From an uncultured Collinsella sp. (GTDB taxonomy: Bacteria > Actinomycetota > Coriobacteriia > Coriobacteriales > Coriobacteriaceae), in NCBI GenBank assembly GCA_900755005.1, contig CAAEEX010000090.1:1-23284 (forward strand): a DNA stretch of 23,284 nt, given 5' to 3'. Position 1 is the stretch's first letter, and every line of letters begins with the position of its first letter. Of this stretch, positions 6,597-13,815 are shown piece after piece. The notes beneath the pieces were generated by a model that was given only the letters and a program-made list of their open reading frames with translations, searched no databases and was not told where the DNA came from. Made by a program: the position numbers and the translations under genes.

Positions 6597-7913
6597 ATGA
6601 AGAACGAAATGAGCAGAAGGCAGTTCCTGGGCTTTGCTGGTTCCGCGGCTGCGGTTCTTGGTCTGGGTCTCGTGGGCTGCGGTGGTTCTGCCGGCTCTGG
6701 CTCCTCTGCTTCTGGTGACGCTGCCGAGGTCTACTTCCTCCAGTTCAAGCCCGAGGTCGACAAGGAGTGGAAGGAGATCGCCAAGGCGTACAAGAAGGAG
6801 AAGGGCGTCGAGGTCAAGATCGTGACCGCCGCCTCCAACACCTACGAGGAGAAGCTCAAGTCCGAGATGTCCAAGAGCTCCGCTCCGACGCTGTTCCAGG
6901 TCAACGGCCCCACCGGTCTTAAGAACTGGAAGGATTACTGCGCCGATCTGTCCGACACCAAGCTCCGCGGCGAGCTCATTGACGACTCCCTGGCTCTGCA
7001 GTCCGACGGCAAGGATCTGGGTATCGACTGGGTTCAGGAGAGCTACGGCATCATCTACAACAAGGAGCTCCTCGAGAAGGCTGGCTACAAGGCCGAGGAC
7101 ATCAACTCCTTCGACAAGCTGAAGGCTTGCGCCGATGACATCCAGGCCCGCAAGGACGAGCTCGGCGTTGACGGTGCCTTCACTTCCGCCGGCATGGATG
7201 ACTCCTCCAGCTGGCGCTACACCACCCACCTCGCCAACCTCCCGCTCTACTACGAGTTCGAGAAGGAGCACAACCAGGAGGACGACGAGATCAAGGGCGA
7301 GTATCTCGACAACTTTAAGCAGATCTTCGACCTGTACATCACCGACTCCACCTGCGATCCTTCGCAGCTCGCCTCCAAGACCGGTGACGACGCCACCAAC
7401 GAGTTCGCAACCGGCAAGGCCGTCTTCTACCAGAACGGCTCTTGGGCCTACGCCGACCTCACCAAGGCCGGTATGACCGACGACCAGCTCGGCATGCTGC
7501 CGATCTACATCGGCGTCGACGGCGAGGAGAACCAGGGCCTGTGCTCCGGCGGCGAGAACTACTGGTGCGTCAGCTCCCAGGCTTCCGAGGATGCTCAGAA
7601 GGCCACCGAGGACTTCATGTATTGGTGCGTCACTTCTGACACCGCCACCAGCATCATCGCTGACAAGATGGGTCTGACCGCCCCGTTCAAGAGCGCCAAG
7701 GAGACCACCAACGTCTTCTCGCAGCAGGCCGTTGCTATGGCCAAGGACGGCAAGAAGACCGTCGCTTGGGACTTCGTTTACATCCCCTCCGAGGAGTGGA
7801 AGAAGAACCTCAAGCAGGCTCTCATCGCTTATGCTGCCGACAACACCAAGTGGGACGGCGTCAAGAACGCCTTCGTCGATGGCTGGAAGACCGAGAAGGC
7901 TGCTTCCGAGTAA
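6597..7913 (+). CDS. Sugar ABC transporter substrate-binding lipoprotein (Tat type)
   Basis: 438 residues, an extracellular family 1 solute-binding protein of the CUT1 (MsmE/MalE-like) class. The start is the ATG at 6597, with AAAGGGTGG ending 6 bases upstream; a GTG at 6579 is also in frame. The signal peptide has a twin-arginine motif, SRRQFLG (6-12), a hydrophobic stretch, and the lipobox LVGC with Cys28, so the mature protein should be folded before export and lipid-anchored. A Gly/Ser/Ala spacer follows Cys28. Later segments (IDWVQESYGIIYNKELLEKA, FATGKAVFYQNGSWAYADL) are typical of this family. Codon use is strikingly C-ending (GAG, AAG, ATC, CTC), pointing to high expression. It is the first gene of the operon, and a strong stem-loop follows it. 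The ligand is unknown; oligo-alpha-glucosides are suggested only by context. Confidence 0.95.
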   Translation: MKNEMSRRQFLGFAGSAAAVLGLGLVGCGGSAGSGSSASGDAAEVYFLQFKPEVDKEWKEIAKAYKKEKGVEVKIVTAASNTYEEKLKSEMSKSSAPTLFQVNGPTGLKNWKDYCADLSDTKLRGELIDDSLALQSDGKDLGIDWVQESYGIIYNKELLEKAGYKAEDINSFDKLKACADDIQARKDELGVDGAFTSAGMDDSSSWRYTTHLANLPLYYEFEKEHNQEDDEIKGEYLDNFKQIFDLYITDSTCDPSQLASKTGDDATNEFATGKAVFYQNGSWAYADLTKAGMTDDQLGMLPIYIGVDGEENQGLCSGGENYWCVSSQASEDAQKATEDFMYWCVTSDTATSIIADKMGLTAPFKSAKETTNVFSQQAVAMAKDGKKTVAWDFVYIPSEEWKKNLKQALIAYAADNTKWDGVKNAFVDGWKTEKAASE

Positions 7914-7945
7914 GCAGTTGCTGCCCAAGCTATCTGATTAGCGAC

Positions 7946-7980
7946 AGGGGGGCGGGCAGACGTAGGTTTGCCCGCCCCCT
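7946..7980 (+). terminator. Intra-operon attenuator stem-loop after the binding protein
   Basis: AGGGGGGCGGGCA (7946-7958) pairs with TGCCCGCCCCCT (7969-7980) with one bulged base, forming a very stable GC stem 32 bases after the stop codon. No U-tract follows. Such stems commonly stabilise the upstream mRNA or cause partial termination, so that the binding protein is made in excess over the permeases. Confidence 0.65.
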
Positions 7981-8001
7981 GCATATTGAAAGGACCCTTC
8001 T

Positions 8002-8856
8002 ATGGGCAAAGCACTCAAGCGCTGGTGGCCGCTCTTTATGCTACCCACGTGCCTGGCGTTTATGATCGGGTTCGTGATCCCCTTTATCCAGGGCTTCTAT
8101 CTCTCGTTCTGCCAGTTTATTACCATTAACAACGCGCATTTTGTCGGTGTCGAGAACTATGTGCGTGCCTTGACGGATCCGCAGTTCTCCACGTCGTTCT
8201 TCTTTACCGTGGCGTTTGCCTTCCTGTCGACGGTGCTCATCAACGTGATCGCGCTGGCCATTGCACAGGCGCTCACCCGCAAGGCGCTCAAGGGCACCAA
8301 CATCTTCCGTACGATCTTCTTTATGCCTAACCTGATCGGCGGCATTGTACTGGGTTACATTTGGCAGATTCTGATCAACTGCCTGCTCTCCAACGTGGGT
8401 GCCCAGCTTATCGCCCTCAACTCCGCCGCTGGCTTCTGGGGCCTTATCATCCTGACCCTGTGGCAACAGGTCGGCTACATGATGATCATCTACATCGCCG
8501 GTCTGCAGTCCATTCCGTCTGATTACATCGAGGCCGCCAAGGTCGACGGCGCTACGGCGTGGCAGACGTTTTGGAAGGTTAAGATCCCCAACCTGATGCC
8601 GACCATCACCATCTGCCTGTTCCTGTCCATCACCAACGGCTTTAAGCTGTTCGACCAGAACCTCGCCCTTACCGGTGGCGCCCCGGCGCACTCCACCGAG
8701 ATGCTCGCCCTGAACATCTACAACACGTTCTATTCGCGTGCTGGCATCGCATGGCAGGGCATCGGTCAGGCCAAGGCAGTTATCTTCTGCATCCTGGTTG
8801 TCGCTATTTCTATGATCCAGCTTAAGGCCACGAGGTCCAAGGAGGTGCAGCAGTAA
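8002..8856 (+). CDS. Sugar ABC transporter permease 1 (MsmF/MalF type)
   Basis: 284 residues, an inner-membrane permease of the CUT1 class. An N-terminal membrane segment (FMLPTCLAFMIGFVIPFIQG) is followed by about five more. The cytoplasmic EAA loop, which docks on the ATPase, is EAAKVDGATAWQTFWKVKIP at about 174-193. Start: ATG with GAAAGGAC about 6 bases upstream. The stop codon overlaps the start of the second permease by one base (TAATG), indicating translational coupling. It pairs with the downstream permease to form the channel. Confidence 0.95.
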   Translation: MGKALKRWWPLFMLPTCLAFMIGFVIPFIQGFYLSFCQFITINNAHFVGVENYVRALTDPQFSTSFFFTVAFAFLSTVLINVIALAIAQALTRKALKGTNIFRTIFFMPNLIGGIVLGYIWQILINCLLSNVGAQLIALNSAAGFWGLIILTLWQQVGYMMIIYIAGLQSIPSDYIEAAKVDGATAWQTFWKVKIPNLMPTITICLFLSITNGFKLFDQNLALTGGAPAHSTEMLALNIYNTFYSRAGIAWQGIGQAKAVIFCILVVAISMIQLKATRSKEVQQ

Positions 8857-9695
8857 TGAAACGCGATAAGGCTATCAACCGCGCGCTCTCGATCTTCTTT
8901 ACGATCCTGTCGCTCGCATGGATCTACCCCGTGTTCATGATTGCGCTCAATTCCTTTAAGAAAGCGACCGCAATCAGCACCACCACGGCGTTCGATCTGC
9001 TCACGCCCGAGACGTTCAACGGCCTCGCAAACTACGTGCATGCTCTGAACGAGCAGGGCTTTGCCTCGGCATTTATGTACTCGCTCATCATCACGGTCAC
9101 GTCGGTCGTGCTGATCTTGGTGTGCTGCTCCATGTGCGCTTGGTACGTGGTGCGCGTCAACAGCAAGATCTCGAACTTCTTCTATTACCTGTTCGTCTTC
9201 TCGATGGTCGTGCCCTTCCAGATGCTCATGTTCACGCTGTCCAACCTCGCGGACCGCATCGGCTTTAACACGCCGTTTAACATCTGCTTCATCTACCTTG
9301 GTTTTGGCGCGGGCCTCGCGGTCTTTATGTTCGCCGGCTTTGTAAAGAACATCCCGCTCGAGATCGAAGAGGCGGCCATGATCGACGGCTGCAACCCGGT
9401 CCAGGTGTTCTTTAAGATCGTCCTTCCCATTATGAAGCCCACCTATCTTTCGGTCGGTATCCTTGAGACCATGTGGGTCTGGAACGACTATCTGCTGCCC
9501 TACCTTACGCTCGACTCCACCAAGTACAAGACCATTCCTATCTTGATCCAGTACTTCCGTGGCGGCTATGGCCACGTCGAGCTCGGCCCCATGATGGCAT
9601 GCATCATGATGGTCGTCATCCCCATCGTCATCATGTACATCTTCTGCCAGAAGTACATCATTGACGGCGTTGTGGCAGGTGCCGTCAAGGGCTGA
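8856..9695 (+). CDS. Sugar ABC transporter permease 2 (MsmG/MalG type)
   Basis: 279 residues, the second CUT1 permease. It has about six membrane segments, including ILSLAWIYPVFMIALNSF near the N-terminus. The EAA loop is EEAAMIDGCNPVQVFFKIVL at about 169-188. Its ATG overlaps the stop of permease 1, so the two are co-translated. Two 8-bp inverted repeats lie at and after its 3' end: TTGACGGC/GCCGTCAA (9661-9668, 9681-9688), inside the last codons, and another at 9721-9745. Confidence 0.95.
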   Translation: MKRDKAINRALSIFFTILSLAWIYPVFMIALNSFKKATAISTTTAFDLLTPETFNGLANYVHALNEQGFASAFMYSLIITVTSVVLILVCCSMCAWYVVRVNSKISNFFYYLFVFSMVVPFQMLMFTLSNLADRIGFNTPFNICFIYLGFGAGLAVFMFAGFVKNIPLEIEEAAMIDGCNPVQVFFKIVLPIMKPTYLSVGILETMWVWNDYLLPYLTLDSTKYKTIPILIQYFRGGYGHVELGPMMACIMMVVIPIVIMYIFCQKYIIDGVVAGAVKG

Positions 9696-9720
9696 TGCCG
9701 TAACTGTTTTGCAAGTTTTG

Positions 9721-9745
9721 GCGGCGCCCCTCAGCGCGGCGCCGC
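9721..9745 (+). other. Hairpin between permease 2 and the ATPase gene
   Basis: GCGGCGCC (9721-9728) pairs perfectly with GGCGCCGC (9738-9745) around a nine-base loop. No U-tract follows. It ends about 5 bases before the ribosome binding site GAAAGG of the ATPase gene, so it could affect mRNA stability or translation of that gene. Confidence 0.5.
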
Positions 9746-9763
9746 GTATCGAAAGGTAAAGAC

Positions 9764-10963
9764 ATGGCCGAGATCGTTCTCAAACATGTTCAGAAGGTGT
9801 ATCCCAACAACGAGTCAAAAAAGAAGGGCTTCTTTGGCAAAAAGAAGAAGACCGAGGAGAAGAAGCACAACCTTAAGGTTACCGAGGACGGTGTGCTTGC
9901 TGTAGAGGACTTCAACCTCACCGTTCACGACCAGGAGTTCATCGTCCTCGTTGGCCCCTCTGGCTGCGGTAAGTCCACGACGATGCGCATGATCGCCGGC
10001 CTGGAGGACATCACCTCGGGCGATGTGCTCATCGATGGCAAGCGCGTCAACGACGTCGCTCCCAAGGACCGCGACATCGCCATGGTGTTCCAGAGCTATG
10101 CTCTGTATCCCAATATGACGGTGTACGAGAACATGGCGTTTACGCTCGAGCTCAAGAAGGTCCCCAAGGACGAGATCGACCGTAAGGTTCGCTCCGCTGC
10201 TGAGATCCTGGGTATTACCGAGTACCTCGACCGTAAGCCCAAGGCGCTCTCTGGCGGCCAGCGCCAGCGCGTCGCCATCGGCCGCGCCATCGTGCGTGAC
10301 CCCAAGGTCTTCCTGATGGACGAGCCGCTGTCCAACTTGGATGCCAAGCTTCGTAACCAGATGCGTGCCGAGCTCATTAAGCTGCGTCACGAGATCAAGG
10401 GCACCTTCATCTACGTTACCCACGACCAGACCGAGGCTATGACCCTCGGCGACCGCATCGTGGTCATGAAGGACGGCGTTGTCCAGCAGATCGCCACGCC
10501 GCAGGAGGTCTTCAACCATCCCGCGAACATCTTCGTCGCCGGCTTCATCGGCGTGCCGCAGATGAACTTCTTCGATGCTCAGCTGGTGCGCTCGGGGAAC
10601 GGCTTTACCGTCAAGACCGAGGATATGAACGTGGCGCTTGCCCCCGAGACTTGCGCTCAGCTTGCCCTCAACTGGGACGGCGGCGACGTGAAGGAGATTA
10701 CGGCCGGCGTGCGCCCCGAGCAGATTCTGCTTGCCGACAAGGGCGAGGAGGGTGCGCTTCAGGGCACCGTCGAGGTGACCGAGCTCATGGGTTCGACCGA
10801 GCATGTCCACGTGACTGCTCCCGATGGCCAGTTCGTCCTGATCATTCCCGTTGTCGACCTTGAGGCCAAGGGTGCGCTCAAGGCGGGCGACCCCATCTGG
10901 TTCAAGTTCGAGAAGAACGCGACTCATCTCTTCGATAAGGTGTCTGGCAAGAACCTTATCTAG
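9764..10963 (+). CDS. Sugar ABC transporter ATPase (MsmK/UgpC type)
   Basis: 399 residues. It hydrolyses ATP to drive the transporter. Visible motifs are Walker A GPSGCGKST (64-72), the Q-loop VFQ (Gln110), signature LSGGQRQRV (162-170), Walker B VFLMDEP (182-188), D-loop SNLDAK, and H-loop THDQTEAM (His220). The C-terminal third is the OB/TOBE regulatory domain found in sugar importers. Unusually, residues about 16-42 form a lysine-rich insertion (10 lysines among residues 19-38) between the first strand (EIVLKHVQKVY) and its continuation (GVLAVEDFNL), where MsmK and UgpC have a few residues. Start: ATG with GAAAGG about 9 bases upstream. It is the last gene of the operon, and a strong terminator follows. 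ATPases of this class can serve several importers. Confidence 0.95.
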   Translation: MAEIVLKHVQKVYPNNESKKKGFFGKKKKTEEKKHNLKVTEDGVLAVEDFNLTVHDQEFIVLVGPSGCGKSTTMRMIAGLEDITSGDVLIDGKRVNDVAPKDRDIAMVFQSYALYPNMTVYENMAFTLELKKVPKDEIDRKVRSAAEILGITEYLDRKPKALSGGQRQRVAIGRAIVRDPKVFLMDEPLSNLDAKLRNQMRAELIKLRHEIKGTFIYVTHDQTEAMTLGDRIVVMKDGVVQQIATPQEVFNHPANIFVAGFIGVPQMNFFDAQLVRSGNGFTVKTEDMNVALAPETCAQLALNWDGGDVKEITAGVRPEQILLADKGEEGALQGTVEVTELMGSTEHVHVTAPDGQFVLIIPVVDLEAKGALKAGDPIWFKFEKNATHLFDKVSGKNLI

Positions 10964-11031
10964 GCCCGGTGCATCCAGGCCCTCCCTTTGGGCGACTGCG
11001 GCTTTGCCATCCTTTTGCCGTGGTCACATAT

Positions 11032-11074
11032 AAGGCTCCCCTCCCGTCCACTGGGCGAGAGGGGAGCCTTTCTT
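11032..11074 (+). terminator. Terminator of the sugar ABC operon
   Basis: AAGGCTCCCCTC (11032-11043) pairs perfectly with GAGGGGAGCCTT (11059-11070) around a 15-base loop and is followed by TCTTT. It ends the four-gene operon about 70 bases after the ATPase stop. Confidence 0.85.
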
Positions 11075-11103
11075 TGTGTTGGGGCTTTCCGTCTGTCAGT
11101 TTG

Positions 11104-11319
11104 TCTTGATCTGTAACAGGTAGGGCCGATTTCGGACGTTAGATGTTACAGATCGAGACGGTTCCGCTGTGCCAACCATTTCATCTAAATCTGTAACACC
11201 AAAGGCGAATTACACCTGCTAGATGTTACAGATTGAGATAAACCCAAGGGGAGGGGCCGGTATGTCTCAATCTGTAACGGCTGGGACCGTTTTTGTTGAG
11301 TAATTGCTACGGATCGAGA
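11104..11319. repeat. Three spaced palindromic repeats (TGTTACAGAT family)
   Basis: The gene-free stretch 10964-11418 carries three related units with starts about 80 bases apart. Unit 1: TCTTGATCTGTAACA (11104-11118) pairs with TGTTACAGATCGAGA (11144-11158). Unit 2: CTAAATCTGTAACA (from 11184) pairs with TGTTACAGATTGAG (from 11224). Unit 3 is decayed: TCTCAATCTGTAACG (11265-11279) against TTGCTACGGATCGAGA (11304-11319). The arms are conserved while the loops (about 25 bases) and spacers differ. This is not CRISPR-like, because the repeat is itself a wide palindrome and the spacing is not uniform. A family of dispersed stem-loops, a small RNA, or a binding array are possible roles. Confidence 0.75.
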
Positions 11320-11361
11320 TTGTTTGGCCGAGTCGGATCACAGGGTAACGTGCGGGCACAA

Positions 11362-11391
11362 AAACGGAGCCGTGTTGCCACGACTCCGTTT
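11362..11391 (-). terminator. Terminator of glgP
   Basis: AAACGGAGCCGTG (11362-11374) and CACGACTCCGTTT (11379-11391) form a 13-bp stem with a four-base loop. Read on the minus strand the stem has one G-U pair and runs into TTTTTGTG. It lies 28 bases past the glgP stop. Confidence 0.85.
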
Positions 11392-11418
11392 CTCAAGAGG
11401 ATGGGTAAGGGGAATGAG

Positions 11419-13686
11419 CTAGCTCAGGTGCCAAATCTCGTCGTTGTACTGGGAGATCGTACGGTCGGACGAGAAGGTGCCGGCGTTGGCGATATTGACG
11501 AGCGCCTTGCGCATCCAGGCGTCCTGGTCCTCGTAGTCGGCCAGCACGCGCTCCTTGGTCTGGATGTACTCCTCAATGTCGAGCAGGGCCATAAACCAGT
11601 CCTTGCCCTTGATGTCGTCGTGCAGACGCTGCAGGCGCTCGGCGTTGCCGGTCGCCATAAAGGCGGGGTTGGTGATGAAGTCCACCAGTAGCTTGATGCC
11701 GGGCTTGTGGTAGAGCGCGCCGGCGTCATAGGTGCCGTCGGCGTAGAGTTGCTCGACCTGCTTGGACGAGGCACCAAAGGTGTAGATGTTCTCGTCGCCG
11801 ACGAGCTCGGCGATCTCCACGTTGGCACCGTCGAGCGTGCACAGGGTCAGGGCGCCGTTGAGCATGAACTTCATGTTGGAGGTGCCGCTCGCCTCCTTGG
11901 AGGCCAGGCTGATCTGCTCGGAGATGTCAGCAGCGGGGATCACGCGCTCGGCAGCGGTGACGTTGTAGTTCTCGATCATGACAACCTGCAGGTAGGGAGC
12001 CACGTCGGGGTCGTTTGCAATCCACTGCGACAGCGTCAGGATCAGATGGATGATGTCCTGCGCGATGGTGTAGGCAGGGGCCGCCTTGCCGCCAAAGATG
12101 ATGGTGACGGGGTGCTTAGGCTTATTGCCGTTCTTGATGTCGAGATACTTCCAGATGATGTAGAGCGTGAGCATCTGCTGGCGCTTGTACTCGTGGATAC
12201 GCTTGACCTGAACATCGATGATGGCGTTGGACGGAATGGTCACGCCCTGCTCGAGCGCCATGAACTGGCGCATGATGGTCTTGGCCTCGACCTTGGTGGC
12301 GGCCAGGCGCTCAAGAACGTCCTTGTCGTCGGCGAACTTGGCGAGTTTGCTCAGATCGCCGGTGCTGCGCCAGTCGGTGCCGATTACATCGTCGAGCAGG
12401 CTGGCGAGCGCGGGGTTGGCCCCATGGATCCAGCGGCGGAAGGTGATGCCGTTGGTCTTGTTGGAGAACTTCTCGGGATAGATCTCGTAGAACGGATGAA
12501 GCTCGGTGTCCTCCAGGATCTTGGTGTGGAGGGCGGCTACGCCGTTGATGGAGAAGCCAAAGTGGATGTCCATGTGGGCCATGTGGACGGTGTCGTATTC
12601 GTCGATGATGGCGACGCGCGGGTCATCGTGCTCGGCCTTCGCGATCTCATCGAGCTTGACGATAATGTCGGCGATGGCAGGGGAGACCTTCTGCAGGCTG
12701 GCGAGCGGCCACTTCTCGAGCGCCTCGGCAAGAATCGTGTGGTTAGTGTAGGCGACCATGGAGCGTACGATGGTCACGGCCTCGTCAAACTCGATGCCAT
12801 GCTCGGTGGTGAGCAAGCGAACGAGCTCGGGGATGACCATGGTGGGGTGCGTGTCGTTAATTTGGACCACGGCGTAGTCGGCCAGATCGTGCAGGTTGCT
12901 ACCGCGCTCGATGGCCTCGTCGATCAGGAGCTGGGCGGCGTTGCTCACCATGAAGTATTCCTGGTAGATGCGAAGCAGGCGGCCCTGCTCGTCGGAATCG
13001 TCGGGGTAGAGAAACAAGGTGAGGTTCTTGGCGATCTCGGTCTTGTCGAAGTCGATGGAGCTGCCGGGGACCAGGCCGTCGTCGACGCTCGCCAGGTCGA
13101 ACAGGCGCAGGCGGTTCTTGGTGGGCTGGCCGTAACCGGGCACGTCGATGTTGACGAGCTTGGAGGTAACGGCAAAATCGCCGAACTCGACGGTGTAGGA
13201 GCGGTCATCGTCGACTAGGATGTCCTGCTCACCGAGCCACTCGTCGGGGACGGCCTTCTGCTGGTTGTCGACAAAGCGCTGACGGAACAGACCGTAGTGA
13301 TAGTTGAGGCCCACGCCATCGCCGGTCAAGCCCAGCGTGGCGATGGAATCCAGGAAGCACGCGGCCAGGCGGCCCAGGCCGCCGTTGCCGAGCGACGGCT
13401 CGACCTCGAACTCCTCGATCTTGTTGAGGTCGTGGCCTGCGGCGGTGAGCTGGTCCTTAATCTCGTCGTAGATGCCGAGGTCGATCATATTGTTGATGAG
13501 CAGCTTGCCGATCAAAAATTCGGCGGAAATGTAATAGAGCTTTTTCTTGCCGTTGTTGAGCGGGCAGGCGGCGGAGCGCTCTTGCACGAGTTTGACCAGC
13601 AGCTTGTAAATGCGACGGTCGTCGAGCTGTTCGAGCGAGGTGCCAAAAGACTGCTCGGCAAGATCCGCGAGATTGATGCGGGGCAT
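11419..13686 (-). CDS. glgP: Glycogen/maltodextrin phosphorylase
   Basis: 755 residues, a GT35 phosphorylase that releases glucose-1-phosphate from the non-reducing ends of alpha-1,4-glucans in the cytoplasm using pyridoxal phosphate. Family landmarks are EPSLGNGGLGRLAACFLDS near the N-terminus, QINDTHPTMVIPELVR, the segment VQVKRIHEYKRQ, and the cofactor site EASGTSNMKFMLNGAL with the PLP lysine at about Lys606. Length is at the short end of the family, which suits bacterial enzymes without the long eukaryotic regulatory N-terminus. Start: ATG with AGGAGG 5 bases upstream, a strong site. It is downstream of malQ on the same strand, and the pair is a classic functional module: MalQ lengthens short maltodextrins and GlgP phosphorolyses them. 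A GC stem lies between the two genes, so glgP may be partly uncoupled from malQ. Confidence 0.97.
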   Translation of the reverse strand: MPRINLADLAEQSFGTSLEQLDDRRIYKLLVKLVQERSAACPLNNGKKKLYYISAEFLIGKLLINNMIDLGIYDEIKDQLTAAGHDLNKIEEFEVEPSLGNGGLGRLAACFLDSIATLGLTGDGVGLNYHYGLFRQRFVDNQQKAVPDEWLGEQDILVDDDRSYTVEFGDFAVTSKLVNIDVPGYGQPTKNRLRLFDLASVDDGLVPGSSIDFDKTEIAKNLTLFLYPDDSDEQGRLLRIYQEYFMVSNAAQLLIDEAIERGSNLHDLADYAVVQINDTHPTMVIPELVRLLTTEHGIEFDEAVTIVRSMVAYTNHTILAEALEKWPLASLQKVSPAIADIIVKLDEIAKAEHDDPRVAIIDEYDTVHMAHMDIHFGFSINGVAALHTKILEDTELHPFYEIYPEKFSNKTNGITFRRWIHGANPALASLLDDVIGTDWRSTGDLSKLAKFADDKDVLERLAATKVEAKTIMRQFMALEQGVTIPSNAIIDVQVKRIHEYKRQQMLTLYIIWKYLDIKNGNKPKHPVTIIFGGKAAPAYTIAQDIIHLILTLSQWIANDPDVAPYLQVVMIENYNVTAAERVIPAADISEQISLASKEASGTSNMKFMLNGALTLCTLDGANVEIAELVGDENIYTFGASSKQVEQLYADGTYDAGALYHKPGIKLLVDFITNPAFMATGNAERLQRLHDDIKGKDWFMALLDIEEYIQTKERVLADYEDQDAWMRKALVNIANAGTFSSDRTISQYNDEIWHLS

Positions 13687-13733
13687 GTTTCCTCCTGTGG
13701 TGAGTTGACTACATGTCAGAAATTCAAAAGAAT

Positions 13734-13767
13734 CCCGCGCGAGGGGATTGGGGTGGCCTCGCGCGGG
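13734..13767 (-). terminator. Stem-loop between malQ and glgP
   Basis: CCCGCGCGAGG (13734-13744) pairs perfectly with CCTCGCGCGGG (13757-13767), an 11-bp stem with a 12-base loop. On the minus strand it is followed by ATTCTTTTG, a modest U-tract. It could be the malQ terminator or an attenuator that lets a fraction of transcripts continue into glgP. Confidence 0.7.
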
Positions 13768-13815
13768 AAAAGCAAGCGCGTCCGCACGGTGGGGAGGGGT
13801 CGGGCGCGGTAGCTC

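Noticed and set aside
6489..7928. 479-residue minus-strand open frame opposite the sugar-binding protein
   Set aside because: It is a mirror of the strongly codon-biased gene on the plus strand; its sequence is repetitive Val/Leu/Gly and has no family features.
11104..11319. CRISPR array
   Set aside because: Only three units, each a wide palindrome with degenerate arms, irregular spacing and no cas genes nearby.
11707..13218. 503-residue plus-strand open frame opposite glgP
   Set aside because: It is antisense to an intact, well-conserved phosphorylase and shows no recognisable domain.
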